A DNA stretch of 64,000 nt from contig JAZHRO010000073.1 of assembly GCA_037157565.1 (NCBI GenBank), forward strand, positions 22,706,501 to 22,770,500, given 5' to 3'. Position 1 is the stretch's first letter, and every line of letters begins with the position of its first letter. This document shows, in pieces, positions 23,415 through 35,767 of this stretch. Made by a program: the position numbers and the translations under genes. The notes below the pieces were generated by a model, which did not search any database, was not told the origin of the DNA, and saw only the letters and a list, made by a program, of their open reading frames with translations. This DNA is from Thalassia testudinum (Eukaryota > Streptophyta > Magnoliopsida > Alismatales > Hydrocharitaceae).

Positions 23415-25115
23415 CTACCATGGCCAATAAAATGGCCCGAATGGTGGTGGTGGATGCCACATCGGATGGGGCTCCCATCCGTAGCTTGGAGGCCCGGGCA
23501 TTGGCGCCGGTCTCCAATCTGGTGGTCGACGTGCGGCGGGTCCGTCATTTGTTCGCCGTCTCGTCGGTCTTCTTCTTCTCCTCCTTGGTCTACTCATTGG
23601 TTCTCCCAACTTAAGTTGACCAGCCTTGAGCTTGTAGGTCCAGTCCTTTATGTTGTAGTCATCCCTGAACCCTACAAAACAAGATTCTAATTTTTTCTTC
23701 GATATCCAAGTGAGCTTGGATCCGGATTTGTTAGTGGGTCTCCTTGACGGAGATCCTTTCTCAACCTTAGGGCTATAAAACTTATCTACTTTGTTGATTA
23801 ATCTGTTAGAATTTTCCCTAAGACATGCAATTTCTTTTTCTATAATGTTCATTTTAGTCTTTAAATCTGAAATTTCTAATTTTAGACTATTATTTTCCTC
23901 AATCAATTTAGTATTTTCATTGATTAAATTTTTATTTTCTAAAAGCAGGTTATTAGGACTAGAGCTACTTTCTAGGTCCCTAAGCTTTATTTCTAACCTA
24001 TCATTTTCACTTCTAAGAAAACTAAGGTTCTTCTTCATGCTTTTGTTTTCTATTTTAAGTGATTTACTAATCTCGAATAATTCATTAAAAGCTTCTTGTA
24101 AATCAAAATTTACCTCGTCGTCGGAGTCGCTTCCGCTTTCACTGTCGCTATTGGTTCCTCTGGCCATGAAACCAAAGCAAGCGGTTTCTTCTTCTTCTTC
24201 TTCCTCCGAGCTTGAATCGTCCCAAGTGGCTTGGAACGCCTTCTTTTTCTCCTTTTTGAGAAGAGGGCATTCTGGTCGCAGATGCCCTTTCCCGTTGCAG
24301 TGGTAGCAACGTCTCGGGCTTTCCTTCTTCTCCTTTTTCTTTTTCTTTAATTCCCTACAAAACTTGGAAAAATTTTTAAGTAAAATTCTAAAGTCTTCGT
24401 CGTCGGAACTTACCTCGCTATCCGACGCGGCTCTGAAGGCGAGAGTCTTCTTTGGTTTAGGCTCCGGTGTATCCTTCTTCTTCTGCTTCAACTTAGTCTC
24501 GTAGGCCATCAGATTGCCTAGGAGATCTTCCATGTTGAGCTCCTCCATTTCGTTCACCTCCTCGATGGCGGTGACTTTCTGTTCCCACTCCGGTCCAAGG
24601 GAACGAAGAAGCTTCCCTTGAAGCTCCCCCTTGATGAAAGTCTTTCCTAAAGCTTTCAAGTTATTTACAATGAGAGTGAACCTAGTGTTCATCTCACTTA
24701 AAGACTCGTTAGATTTCATTGAAAAAGATTCAAATTCTTGAGAAAGTAAATTAATTTTTGAGGTTTTTACCTTAGAGGTACCTTCATGAGTTACCTCGAG
24801 TGTGTGCCAAATCTCGTATGCGGTGGCGCACTACGAGATTCTGTTGAACTCCTCCGGGCTGAGCGCGCAATACAACGCGTTCATTGTTTTCGCGTTGAGA
24901 GAGAGCTCCCGGATCTGCTGCTGCGAGTATCCTCTGGCGGGTTTCTCTGGGATGTCGAAGGGGGTCTCGCACCTGGCCCAGACTGTGAAGTCGGTGGCTT
25001 GAAGCCACGTCTTCATCCGCAACTTCCAGTAGGGGTAGTTGCTCCCGTCGAAGAACGGCGGACGGGTTGTGGATTGCCCCTCGGAGATCCTGATTGCTGA
25101 TGTGCTTCCCTCCAT
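23415..25115 (-). pseudogene. Copia-type Gag of S, one in-frame stop
   Basis: Gag forms the particle that packages element RNA in the cytoplasm. The ATG at 25115 starts MEGSTSAIRIS, 56 bases from the LTR. The frame has 566 codons. Residues 20-45 hold PFFDGSNYPYWKLRMKTWL, the start of the Copia gag (UBN2/DUF4219-like) domain; EVTHEGTSKVK follows near 110. A CCHC knuckle CYHCNGKGHLRPECP is followed by an acidic Ser/Glu stretch and a long Leu/Asn/Glu coiled coil, a Sirevirus trait. The C-terminus has an Arg-rich run (RPRRRRRRPTRRR) and ends in a Pro/Trp tail, GPFYWPW. A TAG at 24831-24833 is the only interruption seen, probably from TGG. No protease, integrase or reverse transcriptase follows. 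Confidence 0.9.
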
Positions 25116-25151
25116 TTGATCTCTTGCCAGGTTGTTACGCCGAAATAGCAA

Positions 25152-25170
25152 GACCTGCTCTGATACCAAT
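25152..25170 (-). other. Primer-binding site of S, tRNA-iMet type
   Basis: The minus strand reads TGGTATCAGAGC two bases after the LTR, the usual Copia site complementary to the 3' end of initiator tRNA-Met. Confidence 0.93.
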
Positions 25171-26888
25171 TGAGGGTTCGTCCCTACCAGGAGGGGTGAC
25201 GTAATAAAATTGCGGAAATAAAAATATAAAGCAATCTCACAAAAATAAGCAATCGCACAATGTACACAAAGATTTTTAGGTGGAAACCCAAACCGGGTAA
25301 AAACCACCACCTAACCCTCTCGAGTTAGGATTTTCCGATCAACCAAGTTGATCAAAATCCACTAACCGAATCACTTTGAACGAGGGTGATTCAACCTCAA
25401 TACAACCACGCTACAAGTACGAGGGTAGCGTTCCTCAACCCCTTCTCTCCACGAGAAGGATTTTGTCCCACGAAGGAGACGGGAATTCGCAAAGCGAATA
25501 CCCAACCAAAATACAAAGATAAAATAAAACAACAGTCCTATAGAGCCAACAAAATTAAACCTAGCTTCTATAGGAAATAGGAAACTCCCCTTTGCAAGGA
25601 GTGCGTCGACGATGACGCGGTGCGTGTGCCACGCGATGGCGCTACGTTGCTCTCGTTATCTACGGTGGGAGAGCGGGCGCGCAAACTGAATTTAGCTCTC
25701 AAGATGATGGAGCTTGAGCTTGGAGAGCAAGATCTTTTCTGGACACAAAAGAGTGTGAGAGTGTATATCTTGTGTCTTGTTTTTCTAAGTGTGTCTCTTA
25801 TGTTTCTCTTCTTGTGTTTTGTGTTACAAAGGTTCCCCTCTATTTATAGAGGCCTTAGGAAGGCTTTGGAAGGCTTGGAAAAGCTTCCATAGCCGTTGGG
25901 TGCAAAGCCCAAGAGAATCAGGCCGAAATCAGGACAATGATTGCATTTGACAGGGTTATCAGACGTCTAACTCTGGCATCAGACGTCTGGAAGGCCACTT
26001 TAAGACGTCTGATTCTATGCGGGTTTCTCCCTGACTTGAATCAGATCTAAACAGGCTTTTTGTGCAAGTCCATCAGACGACATACAGGACGTCTGGCACT
26101 AAGTCTGGATGTCTGGAAACCTACTTTTACTGTGGGAATTGATTTCCAAACGTTGCAACGGCTAGAAAATCTCTGAGAAGAGATTTTGGGTCAGCCGAGG
26201 CAAAACGATCATTTATCAGACGTCTGGTAAGTCCTATGGACGTCTGATAAGGCTCTAACGGTCATAATCTTGAGTGTTTTCTAAGCCAGCCAACGGTCCA
26301 CTATCTGGACGTCTGGCAAATCCATCAGACGTCTTCTAAGACGTCTGGTCTAAGGTCTGGACGTCTGATTTCATCTGACAGAAAACTAAGTCCAGCCTAA
26401 CAGTTATCAGACGTCTGAAACAACAGTCAGACGTCTTAAAATTCTTTATCAGACGTCTGAGTTTGGAATTAGACGTCTGGAAATGCTGTTTGAGCCCTAT
26501 ATTGGTTTTCTAAGTATTCTACAGAAAACCTAAGTATCCTAGGGTTGTGCAGGTGTTCCTAGGACTACTTTTAGGGTACTTTGAGGCTCTTTAACATAAT
26601 GTTCTAAGGAATAAAAAAGAGCAAGAAAGTAAATACAAGAGATACATGAAAGGATAAAAAAGAATCTATCCTATTCTTCTTGTCTTCCATCTCCAATCTT
26701 TCGCTCCACGCGAACCTCCTCTGTTTTCCGTCAAGCTCCTCCAATCCGTCCTGGATGCGAGCTTGAACTCCGTCTAAACACGTCCACATTTGCAATTGAC
26801 CTGAAATCTAGGACTCAAATTGCAAATGTTAAATAACACGTGTTTTGTTATCATCAAAACAAATGATCGTGGTGCTCTAGCACCAACA
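25171..26888 (-). repeat. 5' LTR of S
   Basis: 1718 bases, exactly 52 longer than its partner because of one extra palindrome block at about 26309-26360. TATA box (minus CTATAAATAG) at 25840-25849; palindromes at 25959-26480 with 14 ACGTCT cores. Confidence 0.93.
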
Positions 26889-27070
26889 GGTTCATCGGTT
26901 AAAACAAGGTAAAAGGGTAGGTGAACGGGACAGGATGACTGTTGCAGACGATTTCAAGCTTTGATACAAATACCAAAGGTGGAATCGACTGTTCTAACTC
27001 TGAACTCCAAGTGCAGGAGTGTAGCTCAAAAGGATGATCAGAAGGATATCGATTTTTTTCAAAGGATGAT

Positions 27071-27153
27071 GGGTTGCCTCCCGTTAAGCGCTAAGTTTAA
27101 CGCCATCAGCTAGGTGTAATGAACTCACAAGGTTATGTCGACTGATGATGAGT
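27071..27153 (-). promoter_or_regulatory. Boxes 1 and 2 of the B 3' module
   Basis: The minus strand reads ACTCATCATCAGTCG (27139-27153), then GGCGTTAAACTTAGCGCTTA and GGGAGGCAACCC (27071-27104). They follow the coding region directly, which leaves no space for reverse transcriptase or integrase. Confidence 0.75.
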
Positions 27154-28486
27154 GATAGGGGAAAATATGTGATCATGATGAATAAGAATCACATGGCCAC
27201 AGATGAGTACCAAATTATGATGAAGAGTCATTCTAGAAGATCTATGATAAGGATCAGGTTGATTTGTTTCTGGATGGCTCTTATGGAGTTTCTACAGAGG
27301 AGTCATCGAAAAATGTATTGATTATGGAGTTCTGAAATAAGATCATCATGGGTCCAGAATCCAATAGAGGTGAATCAAATCAACATATCCCAGATGTAAG
27401 GTTCCTCTCATGCTATGTGGCCTAATGAATTGATATCTAATGAGTCATTTTGATTCTTTTCTGCTGAATGAAAGATCATCTCCTCAAGAAATACTCAAAG
27501 ATTGGGTCTTCCAATGAATCTTTACTATGATTTTCATTCCAATCAAAAGTGAATGTTTGGAGAGTGCCTTTTGGATTATCTATCTTGAATTCTGTAAAGG
27601 ATTCATACTCTAGGTGAAGGTCACTCTCAATATCTGCCAAGGCTGATTCCTGGAGGCCCTAAAAAAATGTCTCCAACTCCATAGGATAAAAATTTGAATA
27701 TGATGTGTCATTATGTTCCCTAAAATCCTTTGGTATGTCCTCAAGATCAAAGGTGAAGGCCTCCACTACTCTCGTGTCATTTGAATTATGCTCGATCAAA
27801 TCAACATCATCCATTATGTGAAAAATTTCCAGTTCTAGTTCTAGGTTCTCTACTAATGATACGGTCATGAGGTCTTGAATAAAACCTAGTTGTTCTGTTG
27901 AGCATTTTCCTTTTCCTTTAGTTGCCTCAAAAATATTAATCTCAGTTTGATAATCTCCTAAGGCAATTATCATATGCCTTGATTTATAATTGACTATGGC
28001 TCATGTAGTAGCCAAGAATGGTCTCCCTAAAATCAAAGGCATATCTTGTATTTGTTGTGACGTCTCTATGTCAAGAACTAGGAAATCAGCTAGGTAGCTG
28101 AAGTCCTTGGCCCTAACTGCCACATCCTCGACCAACCTAATTAGGGTGATTACGGTTCAGTCAGTTAGTTGCAGAGTAACATCAACAGGTTTTAGTTGTC
28201 TAATTCGTAGTTTCTCAAATAGGCCGGTTGGGATTAGGTTGACTGAAGTGCCAAGATCTAGCACAACCTGCTTGAAATTTGTACCACCAATCTTGTAGGG
28301 GATCAGCGGGGTGCCTGGATTAGATTTCTTAGGGTGTAGACTATTTTGGATTATGGCACTCACACTTTCAGACAGTACTACCTTCCCTTGTGCTGGTTCT
28401 TCCACCTCTTTTTTGGATAAGTCAGGTAAGGTTGGATTGAGAGTGAGGATATCAAGTAATGTGATAGTGACTTGCACATTCCTCAA
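27154..28486 (-). pseudogene. B protease and acidic C-terminal tail
   Basis: The aspartic protease starts around 28400: SAIIQNSLHPKKSNPGTPL, then the active-site region VVLDLGTSVNLIP with the catalytic Asp, VTLQLTD, DFLVLDIE and the flap-end motif LILGRPFLAT near 28040. These are standard for Athila/Tat Ty3 proteases, which cut Gag and Pol. Stops follow VTLQLTD and LATT. After protease an acidic segment continues (27659-27973 and beyond) with FDLEDIPKDF, and ends at the 3' module near 27150. Only about 0.6 kb separates protease from the 3' module, too little for reverse transcriptase, RNase H and integrase. Confidence 0.82.
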
Positions 28487-28574
28487 AGGTCCTGGATTCC
28501 GATAATCCTCTAGTGTGGAGGTAGGATAAGATCTGGGATAGGGGAATGGATTAGCTATCTTTGGGGATGAGTTT

Positions 28575-30230
28575 CTATTCTCTTCTTATACCCACAACAT
28601 TGATCATAACACAATCATGATGCAGAGATGGAGGAGAGCGAATTGGATTTTGTTGCTGAACAGTAGGATAGGTCATGGTGTGATTCATATCAGCTGAGGT
28701 GGATGAGGTAAACACGCAGGTATGAGTGGATGGGCCTGGCTGAGTGTAGCTTGATTGACCTTGGATTTGATTCACTATGTGTTTCTGAGTCGACACGTTG
28801 TTTGAATTTGGCAAAGGTTGGGAGGGAAGTGTGCTAGGCTAGCAAGCATTTGCCAGCTGGGCCTGTTGATTGCGAACCTCCGTCATTTCTTCCTTGTGCT
28901 ATTTTTGCATGTCAACCAGGGTTTGGAGAATCAGAGATATTTAGTCTTCCTTAGGTGGTCCAGATTGGAAATTTTGATTGGGCCTTGGTTGAGCAGGTTG
29001 AAAAGGAAGTGGGTTTTGTGGTTGGGGTTGAAATTGAGGTCTCAGGTTTGGGTTATTTCCTGACCACGCAAAGTTGGGGTGATTGCGCCATCCAAGGTTA
29101 TAAGTGCTTGAGAATGGACTATTTTGGATGGCATGTAGATCCTCGCAGGTCTGAGGAACTCCAAAAAAATCAGAGTAATAGGGTTCAGAGTTCCTCCAAC
29201 TAGAGTAGGTTGGTCCTGAGTTTTGTCCAAGACCATAATCAGATGGGGGTGGATAGGCATCCTTCTCCTGAGAAGAGTAGATGTTGTGTACACCTTCCCT
29301 TCCTGAGGGTGGGTGCACGTATGGGCTCTGTGGTGCAGCAGTTGGTCAATGTAGATGTTGAGTTATGTCGTCCACCTTCTTCTCAATGATTGAGACCTTA
29401 TCCAATTGACTGGCTACCAACTCCAGATCAACGAATGTGGAAAGGCCCTGGGTCTCGTGTACCCCCCGATTATTTGTCAATGCGTGGGTGGTTGTCTGGT
29501 CGTACACACCCACTAACCATTGTTTAGAGAGTTCTCGCACATGTTCTCGAGAATTTTCCAAATCATGTCTTCATGTTTACCCATGATGCTGCCACCACAG
29601 GTTGCATTGACAAAGAGTTTGATATCGTTCGGAGCCCATGGAAAAAAGACTAGACTTGTTCCCATTTTGGAACTCCATGATGGGGGCACTTGCACATGAG
29701 ATCCAGAAAATGATCCCATGCCTCATTAGAGGTTCTCCCGCTCCTTGCGAGAAGTGTGTGATCTGTTGCCGCATAGCATTCGTCTGACTAATGGGAAAGA
29801 ATTTTTGTAGGAATGCAGTTTGAAGTTCTTCCCAAGTGTTTATCGGATAAGTGAGAGTCTAAAACCAATGAGCGGCTTTATCCAAAAGAGAGAAGGAGAA
29901 CATTCTCATGAGTAAGCTATCTCAGTTCTTCATGTTTGGCTTGAAGGTCTGAGCCAAAAGCTTTAGATGCTTAATGTGCTGGAAGGGATCCTCGGAGTTC
30001 AAGCCATGGAGTTTAGGGATTGTATGAAGCATTCTTGGCTTGAGCTCCACCTCAAGTCCTCCCTGAAGGATTTGCACTCAAGGCTCGATTTCCACCGCAG
30101 CAGGATTGTAGTGATCTCGCATTTGAGGATGCTATGGTGGGTTGATGTGGGCATTGAATTAATCTCTGAGGTCATGGAATTGATGTTGATGGTCAGGTTC
30201 TTCTCCATGGGGTTCCATGGCTGTGGCTAG
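28575..30230 (-). pseudogene. B Gag, Athila/Tat type
   Basis: The minus strand reads, with stops and shifts: IPKLHGLNSEDPFQHIKHLK near 30000, MFSFSLLDKAAHWF, WEELQTAFLQKFFPISQTN and AMRQQITHFSQ near 29775, then YQTLCQCNLWWQHHG (a frame-shifted, damaged region), a linker, and NLGWRNHPNFAWSGNNPN near 29080. These are hallmarks of Ty3 Athila/Tat Gag: retrotransposon-gag core, then the WRNHPNFxW box. No CCHC knuckle was seen. The protein would form particles in an intact copy; this one is clearly dead. Confidence 0.82.
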
Positions 30231-31077
30231 AGATACGGGCTCAGAAATGGAAGAGTCAGAGGAGATGTCAAATTTGATTGAGAAGTTGCACAGGCAAGGG
30301 GGTCGAGGCTTGGCCTCAATGGGAGTGAAAAGCTAATGGATGCCTCAAGGGTGGTCTCAAGGACCTCATCCCGAACATGCACCTGAGGATGAGATAAAGG
30401 ATAGAAAATGTGATGGACCCAATTGAGGTGCTTAGAATTTCACTTGAACTTTAGAGTTGATTTATGCTTGGTGACCTAATTTGAAGATTGGCTTACCCCG
30501 CAAGGTGTATCAACTTCACCTGATTTGTCCTGAACTTATTAGGTTCCAATTTTAGGATTCAAGTGGATAATACGAGCTTGATTTTAGGGTTTGCTTGATT
30601 ATGTAAATTCAATCAAGGGTTTAGGCAACACACAATGTGGGAAGGTAAATTTTTTTTATTTCAGGCAAGTGTGTTTTCTCAACCGTAAGACGGAAACCCT
30701 AATGTGGAACTTATTTGGTTCAATCAGTTTCTTCCAATTTTGGCACTTAGGGCTCAATCAAGAAGGTGAGTAGCCCTAAGTACTTGAAATGCCTAGTAGG
30801 TGCAGTAATTTTGGAGAGAGGTTTTCTAAATAAAATCAGGCAACTCGAGATGATTAATTTTAAATATGAAATGCTAGTTGATTCAAATTGATTTCCCTTT
30901 TTTAGATCTTTCCATAAATAGGGGCTTATGGAGATGGAAATGAGATTACCTGCCCCTAAAGTGATTGTGGTGCAGCTGCTCTTTTCCTGTGTACCTTGCA
31001 CAGCCACAACAAATCAGATAAAGCAAGTTAGATGAAGATCAGAAATTGTAATCAATGAAATCAAATTGCACGTTGCT
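30231..31077 (-). other. 5' leader of B with splice-donor-like site
   Basis: Non-coding stretch between primer-binding site and gag. The minus strand has GGCAG/GTAATC at 30949, 129 bases after the primer-binding site, aligned with similar sites in A, C and F. Confidence 0.5.
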
Positions 31078-31094
31078 CCTCGGCAACGGCGCCA
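31078..31094 (-). other. Primer-binding site of B, tRNA-Asp type
   Basis: The minus strand TGGCGCCGTTGCCGAGG differs from the tRNA-Asp complement at one base. It lies three bases from the LTR edge at 31098. Confidence 0.92.
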
Positions 31095-31097
31095 AAA

Positions 31098-33716
31098 TGC
31101 TAACGGGCTAAAATGGGGTTTTAGAATCGCTTCGTTGTAATATAGCCAAAATAGCTCAAAAATTGATACTATTTATATCTCGAAGAATCATTAGAAAATC
31201 TGAGGTTGAACACAGGAAGCAAGTATTGCAATTTAGTCTCAAAGATCACAATTCTAGCACATATTTGAACAACAATTCCATTCAAGAATAATGTATATAT
31301 GAGAATTAGTATCAAAATGCAAAAAAAATGGGGTAAAATGGTTATTTAAATCACCAATTACACCTCATAATAATCCCAAATAAGTGAATAGTATGGCTCA
31401 ATAAATAATCCATGTAGATAAGTAACCAAAGAGCAAAAGGAACACAAATCAGTAGGATCAGACATCGATTTCTCAAGGCAGACGACTTAAATGTCACCCT
31501 ACTATAGTGTTTAAGCTCTTTTCTTCTTCCTCTCTTCAGCTTTTCTTCTATCTTCTTCTTTCTCTCATGCACAAGGGGCTTCTTAAGTTTCTCAGAGGCT
31601 AAGTGTTGGGTCTTCTCTATGAAGAGAAAAACATACCCCCCCACCTCCTCTCTTTCTCCTCTTTCCCTTCTCTTTCCAAGTAACCAGGCATGTAATCGGG
31701 TATTCGGGGATCCGGCTAACCAGGCTTGTGAGCGTGGAGTCGCAACTGAGGAGTGCGTTAGTTAGGTATGCGGGTGAGGGTAGCTGAGCACTTGAAGGGG
31801 ACCCGACCCCCATGTACTTGGGCGATAAGGTATGGGGAGGTGTTCCCTTTATCTCACTCATTCAGCTACTTTCTCCGCGATGTGGGACTATCCCATAGGA
31901 GATTTGTTGGATGAAACTACAAGAGAAGGTCTAAGCAATTGGGACAGTAGCTGTGGGTCTTTGGCTCAACTGAGGGCTTGGACGCCCTCTTGGAAGTAGT
32001 CTGCATCGCCTGGAGCTGGATTTTGTCAAGAACAAGGCAAGAACGAAGCACCTGAGGTTGAGGAGGAAGCTTCATCAATGGTGGTGAAGGGTGACAACCT
32101 AAAACACAAAACATGGCCTTGCGACCATGTTAGAGAAGCTCAAAAGCTTCGCGTGAGTGCAGCGAGGGCAATGGTGGCTGTGGCGTGCCGTGGAGGTGGT
32201 CGGAGAGGCCTAACGACCTCATGGAAGGTGTATGAAAACACATGAGTTAGGTGAGGAGATAGAGAGAGCTTAGCCCCAAATTTCTTTGAGGCTTTTACTC
32301 AGTGAAGCGAGGCGATGCTCATGGACGCAGTGGCAGGCATTTTGGGTGAGTGTAGAGGTGGGAATGCCTCATCGAAGGTACATCGGTGAGATGGAAGATG
32401 GAGTCAGAGCGGGTGCGTGGGAGGTCGAAGTTGAAGTCTGGAGGTGCGGTGATGATGAGTAGATGATGATGAGTCGATGGGACTAGATATCAGATGAAGG
32501 AGGATGGAGTTGGCACCGGTTGTGTTATGGCCGATGCCGGAGAAGGTGAAGGCTCCAAGGAAGGGGTTAGAGGACACCGCGATGGTATGGCGAGGTGTGG
32601 TTTGAAATGCGGAAGGAGGACTGGCCGCTTATTGTAAGTGGCGGTCAGCGAAGAGGTTAGGTAGAGAAGGTCACTGGAGATGAGTTGGGGTGAGCTGGAG
32701 GTAGGGAAGGAAGATGAATTGTGGCTAAAAAGCTCGCTAAGGAGGATGGTTTGTCCTTAGGGGGTCTTTTATAGGTACTAGAAGGCTATTCCAAGCTTGG
32801 AAACCAAGCTTGGAAGCATGTGGTTCTTGCACAAAAGGAAACCCAAACCTTTGAAAGGTTGGCATGAGCTTTTGGGAGCTAACTAGGATCCATGGACGAT
32901 TTCATTTAGAAGGGAATTCCTCAATGAATCTTCCTTTCAATTTTAGGATTGATTGATTGAGAATCAAGCAAGAAATCCTCACATGAATCTCAATGGTAGT
33001 GCTTCTGCTCACACCAATAGCAGTAGGGATCTATTTGCAAAGACGTTGAGAAACTTAGGGACCTATCTGCTAGAATTTCAAAAGTTAGGGGCTAGTGTGA
33101 GATAGAAAGAGTTTGACTGGACTGAAATGCAAATTAGTTCAAAATGATCTCAGATTGGGCCCAAATTTTGGTAAAAACCTAATTTAGACCTAAGAAATCT
33201 GATGGTGAAGTTGGATTTTGGTTTTGACCAAGTTTGACTTGGTAATTTACGTAAAAACCTAAATTAGGGCAACTTCCTATCTGAGACTGTTTTAGGTCAA
33301 AATGGGTTCCAACGATCAAATCAAGGATACCAAACCTTATAGAATATTTTTCTATGATTTTTAGAAGGTTTAGGTGAATTTTATCCTGACCAGAACCTCA
33401 GTTAATTAAGCGGGTCTGAAATTAGGATTTTGGATGTCCATTAATTCTTGAAATGCATGAAAACTCATTTTTGTCTGCATGGACCCTCTTATTAGACATT
33501 AATGACCATTTGACCTTTAATTAACCCTTGGAATTTCCTATGGTTATTTTGTAGTTATGAAATGTAGTTAAAATTGCAGAAATAACCCTGTTCTCTTCCC
33601 TTTTTCTTAAAATAAAATAGAATGCACATAATACCCTCTAATGGTTATGTAGGGGCTTTTATCAACTTTATCAAAGCAAATTAGGCTAGTTAGGGCTCAT
33701 GATGGTGTTCTCATCA
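31098..33716 (-). repeat. 5' LTR of B
   Basis: 2619 bases, edges TGCTAACGGG and GTTCTCATCA on the plus strand. Minus-strand TATAAAAG at 32766-32773. It served as the intact reference for locating both insertions in the 3' LTR. Confidence 0.9.
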
Positions 33717-35000
33717 GCTGCCCTCCTACTATTGATTCTGATCCCTACCCGTACAACCGTGATCATCAAAATAATTCTGAGGAAACAAATGACAACAGGG
33801 ATCCCATTTTGAGGTGTAGCTATTCCTTAGACTATCCCCATGAGACACGGCCACTAGAGGAAAATGATCTTATTATTTATCCACCTAAGCTATATTGGAG
33901 TCAAAAGAAAGTGAAGATGGTACCACTTAAGGACCTTGACCCCACTGATAGTATCCTTTTTACCCCTAATGACCCGAGTCAAGGTCATGTTGTTCATACC
34001 ACTTCCCCAGTTGATCATGTGGTGGAACCCCATTCTACCCTTAGTAAGCCCAATCTCGATCCTCCACTTAGGGAACCAACACCTACCATATAACATTTTG
34101 ATACTTTACAGGTGTTCAACATAAGCTATCTTAAGGGAATGGAACAAGATTTGGATGAATTGGATCAATTATGGTCTCGGGGATACAAAGAATCTATTTT
34201 AGATGACCCAATGGAGGAACCTGGACTTAGAGTTTGGAGTGAATCTTGAGGGGATTATGTGTTCTTCAAGGACTTACCTCCCGAGGATATGAATGACTTG
34301 GTGAATTCTGGATTCCTCCCTACTTTTGATTTTGAAAATCATCCTCCCCAAAATCAGGAAGATATGGAGTTGAAGTTGGAGGAAGACAAACATAAGATTG
34401 AGGAGCCTAGGAGAGACTCTCAGGGATAATATGTATTAATTGAGGATCTATGCCCTGAGTAGAAAAAAGAATTGAGAGATATAGGCTTTCTCCATTCATA
34501 TAACATTGAGTCTGATCCTCCTTCTGAAGTAATTGAGGATATTGAAGCAACTCCTCTACTTACTGGAGAATCACATATACACCTCAACAAAAAATTATGT
34601 GAAGCAAAAGAATCTGGGAATGAAATTAATGATAGGTTTCAGTTGCTTTGACCCTGGCATCAAATGAATGTGATTCAGAGTCCACCATTGATTCTCATAT
34701 ACATGAAGGTAAAAATATGACTCCCATTCTTGAGGAAATCATTAATGATAGGTAGGGTGACTTAAATTCCTACACAACTACTATTAGGGAAAATAATATA
34801 GAATTTGAATTGTTGTTGGAACTGGACTTGCTACGGACTAAGCCCTCATTGGACTTAATCATTACCTTCCAATACCACAAACAACCCTTACACTCCCTAA
34901 CCAATCCTTGCCTTAGGTCTTTGCTTACATATATTCTTTCTGGGGAGAATATCAGGCCAGTACATCCCCAAGTGGAATGGTGAGTTTGGAATAATGCTTG
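33717..35000 (+). pseudogene. Element H acidic protein, main part
   Basis: The frame continues from 7751 across element B: TIDSDPYPYNRDHQNN, then an open stretch 33809-34093 containing LIIYPPKLYWSQKKVK, a stop, then LDELDQLWSRGYKES, DYVFFKDLPPEDMNDLV and further Glu/Asp-rich sequence to about 34660. At least four stops break it. Overall layout and position match E (54115-56084). No protease, reverse transcriptase or integrase motif was found, and the 3' module begins at 35201. Function unknown. Confidence 0.5.
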
Positions 35001-35200
35001 TATTTTTAGTCTCGCCATTCAAGGGTCTGATATAATGATGGATATATCTTTTAAAACCCTTCCTGCTTTAGAGGACCCTTGTTATCCTCTAATCATGTTT
35101 CAAGAGGTTCCATCTCATGCTTACTCTTGTTCCTAGACCTCTCCATGTAACACGTGAGGTCCCTCACACTTCCATGTTCTGGAGAGCATTTTGGATAACT

Positions 35201-35427
35201 CTGCATCATCAGCTCACCAACATCTACGGCAACCTTTTTTCTAGGCCCACCTTGTTACATGTATTTATAGGGCCTGCCCACTTGTATATACAACTTGATT
35301 TGTAGGTTCCACCCATCTAGCTACCGACATAAATGTAGCACTCGTTGGGAGGCAACCCAAATTCTTGCTCAGGTATTATTTTCCTTTTTCCACAATGAGG
35401 ACATTGTCAATCTTAGGCATGAGGGGG
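35201..35427 (+). promoter_or_regulatory. 3' signal module of H
   Basis: CTGCATCATCAGCT at 35201-35214, GGGAGGCAACCC at 35347-35358, CAATGAGGACATTG at 35393-35406 and TAGGCATGAGGGGG at 35414-35427, in the same order as in the other elements. Confidence 0.75.
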
Positions 35428-35767
35428 TATAACCTAAGGCTATTTTATAACATTTATAGTTGCATGCATTTAGGTTAGGTGCATTAGTTTTTTGCCAAAG
35501 AAAAAAAAGATCTTTTGTTTTCTTGAGCTGAATTGGTTAGTCCCTAGCAAAAGGTTTTTATCAAGGATGTTTTATTGAAGATTTTCTTCTTGCATTATTT
35601 CTTAGTTTAGAATCCAGTACATTTATTTCACTTTCACATAGACTTTGGAATGGATCCTTCATGAAAATCAATAGACATTTTTTAGTTTGTCGAGGAAAAC
35701 CATTGCTTCTTTTCCTGAACCCATGGATAGTTAGTTAGGGAGTCAGGCAAACTAACTTCTATTAGAT

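Larger units (their letters stand above)
21420..26888 (-). mobile_element. Element S: young gag-only Copia (Sirevirus-like) retrotransposon
   Basis: Complete structure: LTRs 21420-23085 and 25171-26888, a 2085-base interior and the perfect 5-bp duplication ggttc at 21415-21419 and 26889-26893. I count about ten substitutions between the 1.67-kb LTRs plus one 52-base indel, so insertion was recent. The interior holds only a gag frame; there is no room for protease, integrase or reverse transcriptase. The tRNA-iMet primer site, coiled-coil gag, repeated polypurine sites and palindromic U3 point to the Sirevirus (SIRE/Maximus) branch. It must depend on enzymes from another element. Confidence 0.93.
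7752..33716 (-). mobile_element. Element B: Ty3-like gag-protease LTR retrotransposon, heavily nested
   Basis: The LTRs are at 7752-19992 (3', expanded by insertions) and 31098-33716 (5'). Flanks are gctac at 7747-7751 and gctgc at 33717-33721, a target-site duplication with one change. Both flanks belong to plus-strand element H. The body carries gag and protease remnants and the 3' signal module but no reverse transcriptase or integrase. Nested inside are an unclassified insertion, a truncated LINE, a full-length LINE and the Copia element S. Confidence 0.85.

Noticed and set aside
23791..24306. 171-codon plus-strand open frame, hydrophobic Ser/Leu-rich
   Set aside because: It is the antisense of the coiled-coil part of S Gag on the other strand.
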